In this document: positions 52,654-61,208 of the stretch, one piece after another
Layout of the letters: every line of letters begins with the position of its first letter
How positions within the stretch are numbered: the stretch's first letter is position 1
Source: Flavobacterium sp. ENC
GTDB taxonomy: Bacteria; Bacteroidota; Bacteroidia; Flavobacteriales; Flavobacteriaceae
Direction of reading: 5' to 3'
NCBI RefSeq assembly: GCF_020991415.1
Contig: NZ_JAJMOY010000004.1
Coordinates: forward strand, 248,001-312,000
Length of the DNA stretch: 64,000 bases
The notes under the pieces: model-generated
Databases searched by the model: none
What the model saw: only the letters and a program-made list of their open reading frames with translations
What the model was told of the DNA's origin: nothing
Made by a program: the position numbers and the translations under genes

Positions 52654-53622
52654 CTATTCGATATCTAAATCCGTAAGTTCTTTTTCTTTTCCAAATTTTA
52701 AAGAAACCAAAATTCCTACCAGAAGGGACAAGGCAATAAACGCCAAAGAAGCCCATTCCGGAACCTGAATGAAATCATGTAACAGCATTTTTAGACCTAC
52801 AAAGGCTAATATAGCCACAAGACTGTATTCTAAATAACTGAATTTCGCCAACATATTCGCCAGGAAGAAATACATAGAACGCAATCCAAGGATCGCAAAT
52901 ATATTCGAACTGAAAACTAAAAACGGATCTGATGTAATGGCAAGGATAGCCGGAACACTGTCTACGGCAAAAAGTACGTCCATCACTTCAATAACAATCA
53001 AAGCTACGAATAACGGAGTAGCCGCTTTTTTCCCTCTTTCGGTTAAAATGAAAAATTTCTGATGATCCATTTCTGAGGTGATCGGAATGATTTTTCCAAG
53101 TGCCTTGTATATAAAAGAATCTTTTGGGTGGAAATCCTCATCATCTCCCGAGAACAACATTTTTACAGCAGTAAAAACAAGGAAGATACCAAATACATAA
53201 GTTGTCCAGGTAAATTTATTGATCAGCATTACACCAAAGAAAATCATTAATCCGCGGAAAATAACAGCGCCCAGAATTCCCCAGAACAAAACACGGTGCT
53301 GGTATTTCTGAGGTATCTTGAATGATGCAAAAATGATGGCGATCACAAAAATATTATCAACGCTCAGTGATAATTCAATCAGGTAACCTGTGATGAACTT
53401 CATGGAAGCGACTGCAGGTTTCAGTTGATCCGGATTGGCAATATAATCAGTAGTATACAGCCAGTAAATTACACCGGAGAATAAAAACGATAGTGTTACC
53501 CAGATCAGCGTCCATTTGCTGGCTTCTTTAGTGCTGATAATGTGGGGTGTTTTATTGAAGACTCCCAAGTCTAAAGCAAGAATAAAAACAACGGCTAACA
53601 AAAACAGAATCCAGACTATCAT
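52654..53622 (-). CDS. TerC family integral membrane protein
   Basis: This 322-aa protein has eight or nine TM segments and the TerC signature: ELSLSVDNIFVIAIIF and DVLFAVDSVPAILAIT with the paired acidic residues, plus the FAILGLRSMYFFL segment. TerC/Alx-type proteins handle metal ions, notably manganese, at the Sec translocon in other bacteria. No ter genes are nearby, so tellurite resistance should not be inferred. Confidence 0.93.
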   Translation of the reverse strand: MIVWILFLLAVVFILALDLGVFNKTPHIISTKEASKWTLIWVTLSFLFSGVIYWLYTTDYIANPDQLKPAVASMKFITGYLIELSLSVDNIFVIAIIFASFKIPQKYQHRVLFWGILGAVIFRGLMIFFGVMLINKFTWTTYVFGIFLVFTAVKMLFSGDDEDFHPKDSFIYKALGKIIPITSEMDHQKFFILTERGKKAATPLFVALIVIEVMDVLFAVDSVPAILAITSDPFLVFSSNIFAILGLRSMYFFLANMLAKFSYLEYSLVAILAFVGLKMLLHDFIQVPEWASLAFIALSLLVGILVSLKFGKEKELTDLDIE

Positions 53623-53707
53623 GGTATTTTTTTTTAATGATTTACAAAGATAGTTTTTGAATTTTAACTTAAAAATTAATTATAAGAAAGTTACTCTGAA
53701 ATTTTAT

Positions 53708-53740
53708 AAACCCGACAGGTTTTTAAAACCTGTCGGGTTT
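53708..53740 (-). terminator. CCCGACAGG-type terminator
   Basis: AAACCCGACAGG pairs with CCTGTCGGGTTT. It is nearly identical to the purU terminator hairpin. Confidence 0.8.
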
Positions 53741-53752
53741 ATTTGTAAAAAA

Positions 53753-53780
53753 AAAGTGCCATCATAACTGATGGCACTTT
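53753..53780 (-). terminator. terminator of the GSII gene
   Basis: AAAGTGCCATCA pairs with TGATGGCACTTT, with a T run on the minus strand. It precedes the CCCGACAGG hairpin, giving two terminators in a row. Confidence 0.85.
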
Positions 53781-53802
53781 CGGATATAATGTAAGCAATG
53801 AA

Positions 53803-54816
53803 TTATAGCGCTGATTTAACAGTTTTGATAATTCTTGCAGCAATTTTGTATGGATCACCGTTTGAAGCTGGTCTTCTGTCTTCTAACCAACCTTTCCATC
53901 CTTTTTGAACAGTCATTAAAGGAATTCTGATTGAACAACCTCTGTCAGATACTCCGTAAGAGAAATCGTGAATAGAAGCAGTTTCGTGTTTACCAGTTAA
54001 ACGTTGGTCGTTGTAAGCTCCGTAAACCGCGATGTGCTCAGCAGTAACAGGTCTGAAAGCCTCACAAATTCTTTCGTAAGTAGCCTGGTCTCCACATGTT
54101 CTTAACACCTCGTTAGAGAAGTTAGCATGCATACCTGAACCATTCCAGTCTGTATCTCCAAGTGGTTTTGGGTGATATTCGATATAGTAACCATATTTTT
54201 CAGTCAAACGATCTAATAAGTATCTTGCAACCCAGATTTCATCTCCGGCTTTTTTAGCACCTTTAGCAAATAATTGGAATTCCCATTGTCCGCAGGCAAC
54301 CTCCTGGTTGATTCCTTCAAAATTGATTCCTGCAGCAATACATAAATCAGCATGCTCTTCTACTAATTTTCTTCCGTGTGTGTTTTTTCCACCTACAGAG
54401 CAGTAGTACATACCTTGTGGAGCAGGATATCCTCCAACAGGGAAACCTAATGGCAATAAAGTTTTAGTGTCCATGATGAAATATTCCTGTTCAAAACCGA
54501 ACCAGAAATCACCATCGTCATCAATAGTAGCTCTACCGTTAGAAGCGTGTGGAGTACCATCAGCATACATTACTTCTGTCATTACCAGCCAACCGTTAAT
54601 ACGTGTTGGATCCGGGTAAATTGCAACAGGAACTAATAAACAGTCAGAAGATCCACCTTCAGCTTGTTTTGTTGATGAACCATCAAATGACCAGTTTCCA
54701 AGTTCTTCTAATGTTCCTTTGAAATTTTCGTGTTCTTCAACTTTAGTTTTACTTCTAAGATTTTGAGTTGGTTCATATCCATCTAACCAAATGTACTCTA
54801 ACTTAATTTTAGCCAT
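53803..54816 (-). CDS. glutamine synthetase, type II-like
   Basis: This 337-aa protein is shorter than GSI and has the GSII layout: LEYIWLDGYEPTQNLRSKTK start, NWSFDGSSTKQA, FGFEQEYFIMD (metal Glu cluster), NQEVACGQWEFQ, and NGSGMHANFS. It makes glutamine from glutamate, ammonia and ATP. The divergent neighbour is a GSIII gene. Its minus-strand -7 box is TATATTTG at 54856-54863. Confidence 0.94.
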   Translation of the reverse strand: MAKIKLEYIWLDGYEPTQNLRSKTKVEEHENFKGTLEELGNWSFDGSSTKQAEGGSSDCLLVPVAIYPDPTRINGWLVMTEVMYADGTPHASNGRATIDDDGDFWFGFEQEYFIMDTKTLLPLGFPVGGYPAPQGMYYCSVGGKNTHGRKLVEEHADLCIAAGINFEGINQEVACGQWEFQLFAKGAKKAGDEIWVARYLLDRLTEKYGYYIEYHPKPLGDTDWNGSGMHANFSNEVLRTCGDQATYERICEAFRPVTAEHIAVYGAYNDQRLTGKHETASIHDFSYGVSDRGCSIRIPLMTVQKGWKGWLEDRRPASNGDPYKIAARIIKTVKSAL

Positions 54817-54855
54817 AATAATATAAATTTATTTTTTTTTGTTTTTTCGCTGGGT

Positions 54856-54863
54856 CAAATATA
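54856..54863 (-). promoter_or_regulatory. -7 box of the GSII gene
   Basis: TATATTTG on the minus strand, 40 bases upstream of the start codon. A palindrome CCTAAaaaTTAGG (54880-54892) covers the region where the -33 element would be, a candidate operator. Confidence 0.55.
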
Positions 54864-55188
54864 GATTTATTTTTTTAGTCCTAAAAATTAGGGGGCTATT
54901 TTGTTTAGTCGACTATAATTTTTTGGATAAGCGCAATTTTGAGAGGGGTATATTTTTAAAAAAGCAATTTTTAACAGCTATAAAAAATAAATTCGTAATA
55001 ATCAGGGATGTTTTTTGAATTTTGTGCCCAATCAATTGCGAAAAATTGTTTATTTAATCAGGAATAGTAACATAATTTGTTATATTTCTTCAAATCAAAT
55101 TCATTATTCTTGGTAAAAAGTTCCTTCTGTTGAAAAATCTTCGCATAAAATTCTATAATTTATACATAAAACAGGGGGTTTAATTGCT
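54864..55188. other. shared regulatory spacer between the two glutamine synthetase genes
   Basis: Two palindromes are seen: CCTAAaaaTTAGG (54880-54892) and TAGTCGACTA near 54906. Nothing else stands out in this AT-rich stretch. A small protein is not seen. Confidence 0.4.
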
Positions 55189-55196
55189 TATATTTG
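55189..55196 (+). promoter_or_regulatory. -7 box of the GSIII gene
   Basis: TATATTTG, identical to the GSII box, 50 bases upstream of the start codon at 55246. Confidence 0.55.
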
Positions 55197-55245
55197 TTCC
55201 TCTTTTTTTAGTAAAAATTAATACGAATATTTTAAAATTATATAC

Positions 55246-57435
55246 ATGTCAACATTACGTTTCCAAGCTTTAAAAGAAGCTTCTACCAGAAAGCCGGTAC
55301 ATTTTGAAGAAATTGACAGAAAGTCAAATATTTTCGGTTTAAATGTTTTTAATGAAAAAGCAATGAAGCAATACTTGACTTCAGATGCTTTAAAAGGAGT
55401 ACGGGATGCTATTCAGCACGGAACTAAAATAGACAGAAAACTGGCCGATTATATTGCCATGGGAATGAAGGAGTGGGCTCTTGCCAAAGGCGTTACCCAT
55501 TATACCCACTGGTTTCAGCCATTGACGGGAACAACTGCGGAAAAACATGATGCTTTTTTTGAAACTTCTTATGACGGCAGTGATCCTGTAGAAAAATTTG
55601 GCGGAGCACAATTGGTACAACAGGAACCTGATGCCTCCAGTTTTCCGAACGGGGGAATCAGAAACACATTCGAAGCCAGAGGATACACGGCCTGGGATCC
55701 GACCTCACCGGCGTTTATCTACGGAACCACTTTATGTATACCAACCGTATTTATTGCTTACACCGGAGAAGCATTAGACAATAAAATTCCGTTATTGAGA
55801 GCTTTATCGGCGATGGATGAAGCGGCTACAGAAGTATGTAAATATTTTGATAAAAACGTAAAAAAGGTAACTGCGACTTTAGGCTGGGAGCAGGAATATT
55901 TTCTAATTGACAAAGCGCTGGCCAATTCCCGTCCTGATTTGGTAATGACAGGAAGAACCCTTCTTGGACATACATCAGCAAAAGGACAACAATTGGACGA
56001 CCATTATTTTGGTTCTATTCCGACCCGTGCCTTAACCTATATGAGAGATTTAGAGCAGGAATGTATGTTATTGGGAATTCCGGTAAAAACGCGTCATAAC
56101 GAAGTAGCACCGAATCAGTTTGAGCTGGCTCCGATTTTTGAAGAGACCAATCTTGCCGTAGATCATAACTCTTTATTGATGGATGTCATGCAAAGAGTAG
56201 CAGAGCGTCATGATTTCAAGGTGTTATTTCACGAAAAGCCTTTTAAAGGTGTAAACGGTTCCGGAAAACACAACAACTGGTCGCTGGCAACCGATACTGG
56301 AGTTAACTTATTGAGTCCGAGCAAGACACCGATGAGTAATTTGCAGTTTTTGACTTTCTTTATCAATACCATTAAAGCGGTAAATGATTACGAAACATTG
56401 CTAAGAGCTTCTATCGCAACGGCAAGTAATGATCACAGGTTAGGCGCTAATGAAGCACCGCCGGCCATTATCTCGGTTTTTATCGGGGCGCAGTTGACAA
56501 AAGTATTGTCAGAGTTAGAAAGCGTGACTACAGGAAAATTATCTCCTGAAGAAAAAACAGATTTGAAACTGAATGTGGTGGGTAAGATTCCGGATGTTCT
56601 TCTGGATAATACAGACAGAAACAGAACATCTCCTTTTGCCTTTACCGGAAATAAATTTGAGTTCAGGGCTGTGGGTTCTAATGCCAACTGTTCGAACGCG
56701 ATGACGACTCTGAATGCTATCGTAGCCAAACAACTGAAAGACTTCAAAACAGAAGTAGATCATTTGATTGATTCCAAAGACATGAAAAAAGACGACGCCA
56801 TCTTCAATGTTTTAAGAGAATACATCAAGCAGTCTAAAAAAATACTTTTCGAAGGGGACGGTTACAGCGACGCCTGGGAAAAAGAAGCAGCAAAAAGAGG
56901 TTTAAGTAATTTTAAAACCACCCCGGAAGCGATTAAAGCAAAAGTTTCAAAACAAGCTTTGGATTTATTCGGTGAGTTGGGAATTTTAAACCATGTGGAG
57001 GCGGAAGCCCGCTACGAAATTGAACTGGAAGAATACACCAAGAAAATTCAGATTGAAGGTCGAGTTTTGGGCGACATTGCGAGAAATCATGTTATTCCGA
57101 CTGCAATCCGTTACCAGAATACGTTAATTGAAAACGTAAAAGGCTTAAAAGAAATCTTCGGAAAAGAGTTTGAAACGATTGCAAAAGAGCAGATTGTTTT
57201 GATAAAAGAAATTTCAGGTCATATTGAGGGAATCAATTCTAAAGTTCTGGCCATGACAAATGAAAGAAAAACAGCCAATCAGCTGACCGACGCACAAAAA
57301 ATGGCAGAGACCTATTGCAATAAAGTAAAACCGTATTTTGAAGATATCCGCAATCACTGCGACAAATTAGAATTATTGGTAGACGACGAAAGCTGGACCT
57401 TAACCAAATACAGAGAATTGTTGTTTACGAAATAG
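55246..57435 (+). CDS. glnN: glutamine synthetase, type III
   Basis: This 729-aa protein is full length for GSIII, the large dodecameric form of Bacteroidota and cyanobacteria. Active-site blocks are TLGWEQEYFLID, RHNEVAPNQFELAPIFE and NGSGKHNNWSLATD, with an extended C-terminal helical part. It assimilates ammonia. The paired divergent GSII suggests differential use under nitrogen limitation or excess. Confidence 0.97.
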   Translation: MSTLRFQALKEASTRKPVHFEEIDRKSNIFGLNVFNEKAMKQYLTSDALKGVRDAIQHGTKIDRKLADYIAMGMKEWALAKGVTHYTHWFQPLTGTTAEKHDAFFETSYDGSDPVEKFGGAQLVQQEPDASSFPNGGIRNTFEARGYTAWDPTSPAFIYGTTLCIPTVFIAYTGEALDNKIPLLRALSAMDEAATEVCKYFDKNVKKVTATLGWEQEYFLIDKALANSRPDLVMTGRTLLGHTSAKGQQLDDHYFGSIPTRALTYMRDLEQECMLLGIPVKTRHNEVAPNQFELAPIFEETNLAVDHNSLLMDVMQRVAERHDFKVLFHEKPFKGVNGSGKHNNWSLATDTGVNLLSPSKTPMSNLQFLTFFINTIKAVNDYETLLRASIATASNDHRLGANEAPPAIISVFIGAQLTKVLSELESVTTGKLSPEEKTDLKLNVVGKIPDVLLDNTDRNRTSPFAFTGNKFEFRAVGSNANCSNAMTTLNAIVAKQLKDFKTEVDHLIDSKDMKKDDAIFNVLREYIKQSKKILFEGDGYSDAWEKEAAKRGLSNFKTTPEAIKAKVSKQALDLFGELGILNHVEAEARYEIELEEYTKKIQIEGRVLGDIARNHVIPTAIRYQNTLIENVKGLKEIFGKEFETIAKEQIVLIKEISGHIEGINSKVLAMTNERKTANQLTDAQKMAETYCNKVKPYFEDIRNHCDKLELLVDDESWTLTKYRELLFTK

Positions 57436-57437
57436 TT

Positions 57438-57579
57438 TTTTGCCACTAATTTCACGAATTCACACGAATTTTATTTTCATTCTCTAAGAAAACCTAAACA
57501 TTCAAAAATCATCCGCTAAGGATGATTTTTGTTTTTCAAAGAAAAAAATTAGTGAAAATTAGTGCAATTCGTGGCAAAA
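57438..57579. repeat. inverted repeat of the GCCACGAATT family
   Basis: TTTTGCCACTAATTTCACGA at 57438 is matched in reverse complement by AATTAGTG...GTGGCAAAA ending 57579. A further copy of the words occurs at 63715-63745. Confidence 0.6.
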
Positions 57580-57628
57580 CTTTTTTACAATCAACTTACG
57601 AATCATTCAAAGAATTAAAAAAAGGGAT

Positions 57629-57636
57629 TATCTTTG
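57629..57636 (+). promoter_or_regulatory. purM: -7 box of purM
   Basis: TATCTTTG fits TAnnTTTG and lies 26 bases upstream of the chosen purM start at 57663. Confidence 0.6.
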
Positions 57637-57662
57637 CACCACATCAACACAAACTAATTTTC

Positions 57663-58841
57663 ATGAGTTCAGATTCTAGCAAAAGGTACGCACAAAGAGG
57701 TGTTTCGGCATCAAAAGAAGACGTACACAACGCCATTAAAAATATCGATAAAGGTTTATTTCCGCAGGCATTCTGTAAAATTGTCCCTGATTATTTAACT
57801 CAGGATTCAGAATACTGCCTGATTATGCACGCAGACGGAGCAGGAACAAAATCCTCTCTGGCCTATATGTACTGGAAAGAAACCGGTGATATTTCAGTTT
57901 GGAAAGGAATCGCTCAGGACGCTTTAATCATGAATATCGATGATTTGTTATGTGTTGGTGCTACCGATAATATTTTGCTTTCTTCTACAATAGGAAGAAA
58001 TAAAAACCTGATTCCTGCTGAGGTGATTTCTGCTATTATCAACGGAACAGAGGAATTAATCAATGAGTTAAAATCTTTTGGCGTAACGATTCATTCTACA
58101 GGCGGAGAAACAGCTGACGTGGGTGATGTGGTTCGTACCATAATTGTAGATTCTACGGTAACAGCCCGTATGAAACGCAGCGATGTAGTAGATAATGCCA
58201 ATATCAAAGCTGGTGATGTTATTGTTGGTCTTGCTTCTTTCGGTCAGGCGACTTACGAAAAAAGTTATAATGGCGGAATGGGGAGCAATGGTTTAACATC
58301 TGCCCGTCATGATGTTTTCGGTAAATATTTAGCTAAAAAATACCCTGAAAGTTACGATGCGCTGGTACCGGAAGAATTAATCTATTCAGGTCAGGTAAAT
58401 TTAACGGATGCTGTAGAAAACAGTCCGATAAACGCAGGTCAGTTGGTATTATCTCCGACCAGAACTTACGCGCCAATTATCAAGAAAATTTTAGATACGT
58501 ATACTCCAAACGAAATTCACGGAATGGTGCACTGCAGTGGCGGGGCACAAACTAAGATTTTACATTTCGTTCAGAACTTACATATAATAAAAGACAATTT
58601 ATTTCCGGTTCCGCCTTTATTCAAACTGATTCAGGAACAGTCAAAAACAGACTGGAAAGAAATGTATCAGGTTTTCAACTGCGGCCACCGTATGGAAATT
58701 TATGTGCCGGAAAATATTGCGCAGGATATCATTGCGATTTCAAAAACATTTAATGTTGACGCACAAATTGTGGGCAGGGTAGAAGCCGCTGATGCTAAAA
58801 AGCTTACCATTACGAGCGAATACGGAACATTTGAATATTAG
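57663..58841 (+). CDS. purM: AIR synthase (phosphoribosylformylglycinamidine cyclo-ligase), long type
   Basis: I choose the start at 57663 (MSSDSSKRYAQRG), just after the -7 box; the longer frame from 57522 crosses a repeat. The 392-aa product has PurM features: SKRYAQRGVSASKEDV start, LIMHADGAGTKSSLAYMY, STGGETADVGDV (phosphate loop), and NCGHRMEIYVPE. It is longer than the ~345-aa E. coli form, as usual in Bacteroidota. It makes AIR in purine synthesis. Confidence 0.93.
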   Translation: MSSDSSKRYAQRGVSASKEDVHNAIKNIDKGLFPQAFCKIVPDYLTQDSEYCLIMHADGAGTKSSLAYMYWKETGDISVWKGIAQDALIMNIDDLLCVGATDNILLSSTIGRNKNLIPAEVISAIINGTEELINELKSFGVTIHSTGGETADVGDVVRTIIVDSTVTARMKRSDVVDNANIKAGDVIVGLASFGQATYEKSYNGGMGSNGLTSARHDVFGKYLAKKYPESYDALVPEELIYSGQVNLTDAVENSPINAGQLVLSPTRTYAPIIKKILDTYTPNEIHGMVHCSGGAQTKILHFVQNLHIIKDNLFPVPPLFKLIQEQSKTDWKEMYQVFNCGHRMEIYVPENIAQDIIAISKTFNVDAQIVGRVEAADAKKLTITSEYGTFEY

Positions 58842-59235
58842 TTTTTTTTGAGGTCCATAGGGGCAAAGGTTCAAAGGTTAATCGCTGTAGAGGCGCGTTG
58901 TAGAGACGCACAGCAGTGCGTCTAACTATTATAGGAGAATTGCCAAATATTTATATATTAATTTATTTCACCATATAAGTACTATAAGTTCATTTAAGAA
59001 TTAGGCTCAGTGGAGTAAATGAAGAATGGAAGTTTAATTTGGATTGAGCAAAGTCAGGCTAAATGAATTCAATTGTCAGGCTGAGCGAAGTGAACGTGAA
59101 GCTAAACAAATTCAAATTGTCAGGCTGAGCGAAGTCGAAGCCTCCTTCTTAATTTACAAGATCATAGGCTTCATTTAGAATGCCGAATGGCTTATGTTAT
59201 CTTATAATCACTAATATGGTAAAAAAAACAAACAT
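58842..59235. repeat. repeat-rich spacer (GTCAGGCTGAGCGAAG family)
   Basis: Three copies of TCAGGCT(G/A)A(G/A).(G/A)AA occur at about 59056, 59076 and 59119, with GTCAGGCTGAGCGAAGTC as the best. Before them, AGACGCACagcaGTGCGTCT (58904-58923) is a perfect small hairpin. No gene is seen. Confidence 0.6.
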
Positions 59236-59592
59236 ATGTACGAATTACTTTTTTGGAAATATTTAGACGAAATTTACCTGAACCACCACGAAGTGTATGA
59301 AGCCCTTGTGGAAGAGCAGGAAGTAGAAGGCCTGGAGAAACTTCCGGTGGATGTGATTATGAACCGAATCCGATCGGTATTTTCGCAATGGGAAAAAGTA
59401 GATGACAACAGCTGGAAAAATACCGCAGGGAAAGGCGCTTTTCAGGTCATAACAACGCCACAAAGCGTAAGAATCGACTGCTATGGAACCGAGGGCAAAA
59501 CGATGAACCAGCTGGTGAGCCTGATGGAAGAATTCAAATGCCCGTTGTACGATCCGCAGGTTCCGGAGCGCTATGATGAAATGAGTGAATAA
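59236..59592 (+). CDS. conserved hypothetical protein
   Basis: This 118-aa soluble protein has no signal peptide or recognised motif. It is acidic, with LLFWKYLDEIYLNHHEVYEA and an alpha/beta C-terminal half that includes ITTPQSVRIDCYGTEG. It could be a small binding protein. Confidence 0.6.
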   Translation: MYELLFWKYLDEIYLNHHEVYEALVEEQEVEGLEKLPVDVIMNRIRSVFSQWEKVDDNSWKNTAGKGAFQVITTPQSVRIDCYGTEGKTMNQLVSLMEEFKCPLYDPQVPERYDEMSE

Positions 59593-59696
59593 TTAAACTT
59601 TGCGAAGCTTCGTGATTCTCTGTGAATCTCTGCAAAATAGCTATAACACAAAGGCGTACAAAGATTTTACAGCGCTACACTAAGAATAAAAAAAGT

Positions 59697-60305
59697 ATGA
59701 GTACAACATCAAATTTCAATTTCTCAGACCCTGTCATTTTAGAAGACGACTTCGTTTTATTGCGTCCTTTGCAGGAAACAGACGTCGATAATTTAGTAGA
59801 AATCTCGATCAACGAACCGGAAACCTGGAAATATTCATTGGTTGGCGCTGACGGAAAAGAAAACCTGATTAATTATATTAAGTCTGCTGTAAAAGAACGA
59901 GAAAATAAAAAAGAATTCCCTTTCATTGTTTTCGATAAAAAATCTCAAAAATACGCCGGTTCAACCCGTTTTTACGACATCCAGTTGGATTACAAAACGG
60001 TACAAATGGGATATACTTGGTACGGTTCAGCATTCAGAGGAACAGGCCTGAACAAACACTGTAAATTCCTGTTACTACAATTTGCTTTCGAAACACTCGG
60101 AATGGAACGTGTAGAATTCCGCGCCGATAATAATAACGAACGCAGCATAGCCGCCATGAAAAGCATCGGCTGTAAAGTAGAAGGCGTCCTGAGAAGTCAT
60201 ATGCCAACAGCAAACAGCGATGTGCGTCGCAATTCGATAGTACTCAGTATTCTTAGAGACGAATGGTTCGATGAAGTAAAAGAAAACCTGAAAAGAAAAC
60301 TTTAA
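59697..60305 (+). CDS. GNAT N-acetyltransferase (RimJ/RimL-like)
   Basis: I place the start at 59697 (MSTTSNFNFSDPVIL); the upstream frame is spacer sequence. The 202-aa protein has FVLLRPLQETDVDNLVE, KYAGSTRFYDI, GYTWYGSAFRGTGLNKHCK (acetyl-CoA loop, RGTGLN) and VEFRADNNNERSIAAM (A-motif). It transfers acetyl groups to an N-terminus or amine; the target is unknown. Confidence 0.9.
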   Translation: MSTTSNFNFSDPVILEDDFVLLRPLQETDVDNLVEISINEPETWKYSLVGADGKENLINYIKSAVKERENKKEFPFIVFDKKSQKYAGSTRFYDIQLDYKTVQMGYTWYGSAFRGTGLNKHCKFLLLQFAFETLGMERVEFRADNNNERSIAAMKSIGCKVEGVLRSHMPTANSDVRRNSIVLSILRDEWFDEVKENLKRKL

Positions 60306-60405
60306 AACTTTATTTCCGAATCACTCAGATAACGAGTTACATTGGTATTACCATTGAATTTGCCATCCCGGTTTGGAATTTGGAATTTAAAATTTGGAAT
60401 TTATT

Positions 60406-61026
60406 TTACCCGTCTTTCAAAAGTAAATCCTGCTCTTTTCGTAGTTTTATAACCAATTGATCTATATAGGTTTTTATTTTCTGAGGCAGTAATTTCCAGT
60501 GGGCATCTTTCTTAAAACTTCTGCCCAGATCAAATTCAGATTCCACGGCACGTATGGCGTACTTTTTATCCTTATAAACCGTAATAATTTTAACGCGTTT
60601 AATGTACTCGTTTTCATCCCTTGTTCCATAGACAATCACAGGATCTATGTAACCGTCCCCGTCCAGATCTTTAACAGAGCAGTATTTCGTCCAGAACCAA
60701 ATGTTTGTTTCTGCTTCTTCGTTATCCACTAAATCGTTAATCGTCCATCGCTCCCGAAAACCGCCATGATCATTCATCGCACAAATTGCCTGAATTTTAG
60801 TGTTTAAAGTATCTTTTTTCGAAACAATCTTTCTGTTTTCGAATAGAACCAATTCACAAACTCCGCTTTTATCCTGAAACTCGTAGGCTCGGTAAATAGG
60901 AAAATCACTTAAGCCATTCACTTCTCTCTGGATGATCTGCTCTTTATCTAATATAAAACTGTCTGTTTTTTGCGAGAAACCGAAGGTAGAAACCGAAAGA
61001 AATAAAACTAAAATATAATTTTTCAT
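60406..61026 (-). CDS. hypothetical exported protein (M949_RS01915-like)
   Basis: This 206-aa protein has a signal peptide (FLSVSTFGFSQ). It contains DLDGDGYIDPVIVYG, an Asp-rich loop of the EF-hand/FG-GAP type, and a KKYAIRAVESE segment near the end. The layout resembles proteins called surface polysaccharide biosynthesis family M949_RS01915, but the match is from memory. Calcium binding is plausible. Confidence 0.5.
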   Translation of the reverse strand: MKNYILVLFLSVSTFGFSQKTDSFILDKEQIIQREVNGLSDFPIYRAYEFQDKSGVCELVLFENRKIVSKKDTLNTKIQAICAMNDHGGFRERWTINDLVDNEEAETNIWFWTKYCSVKDLDGDGYIDPVIVYGTRDENEYIKRVKIITVYKDKKYAIRAVESEFDLGRSFKKDAHWKLLPQKIKTYIDQLVIKLRKEQDLLLKDG

Positions 61027-61208
61027 GGATGGAATTGTCTTTTAACAAATCAAAGATATTCAAAAGGAATGGAGATTGAAGCGTATTTATATTTTTTAAA
61101 GCCATAATTTATTGTAATTTTCAAGCATGAAATTCAATTTGGATTCTGGTGGCAATTTCAGCACTTTGGATTTAAATTCGGATAATTATTCTTTTAAAAA
61201 ACTACTTA

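Noticed and set aside
52654..53622. tellurite resistance operon
   Set aside because: TerC-family proteins are widespread metal-handling membrane proteins; no terA/B/D/Z genes are present.
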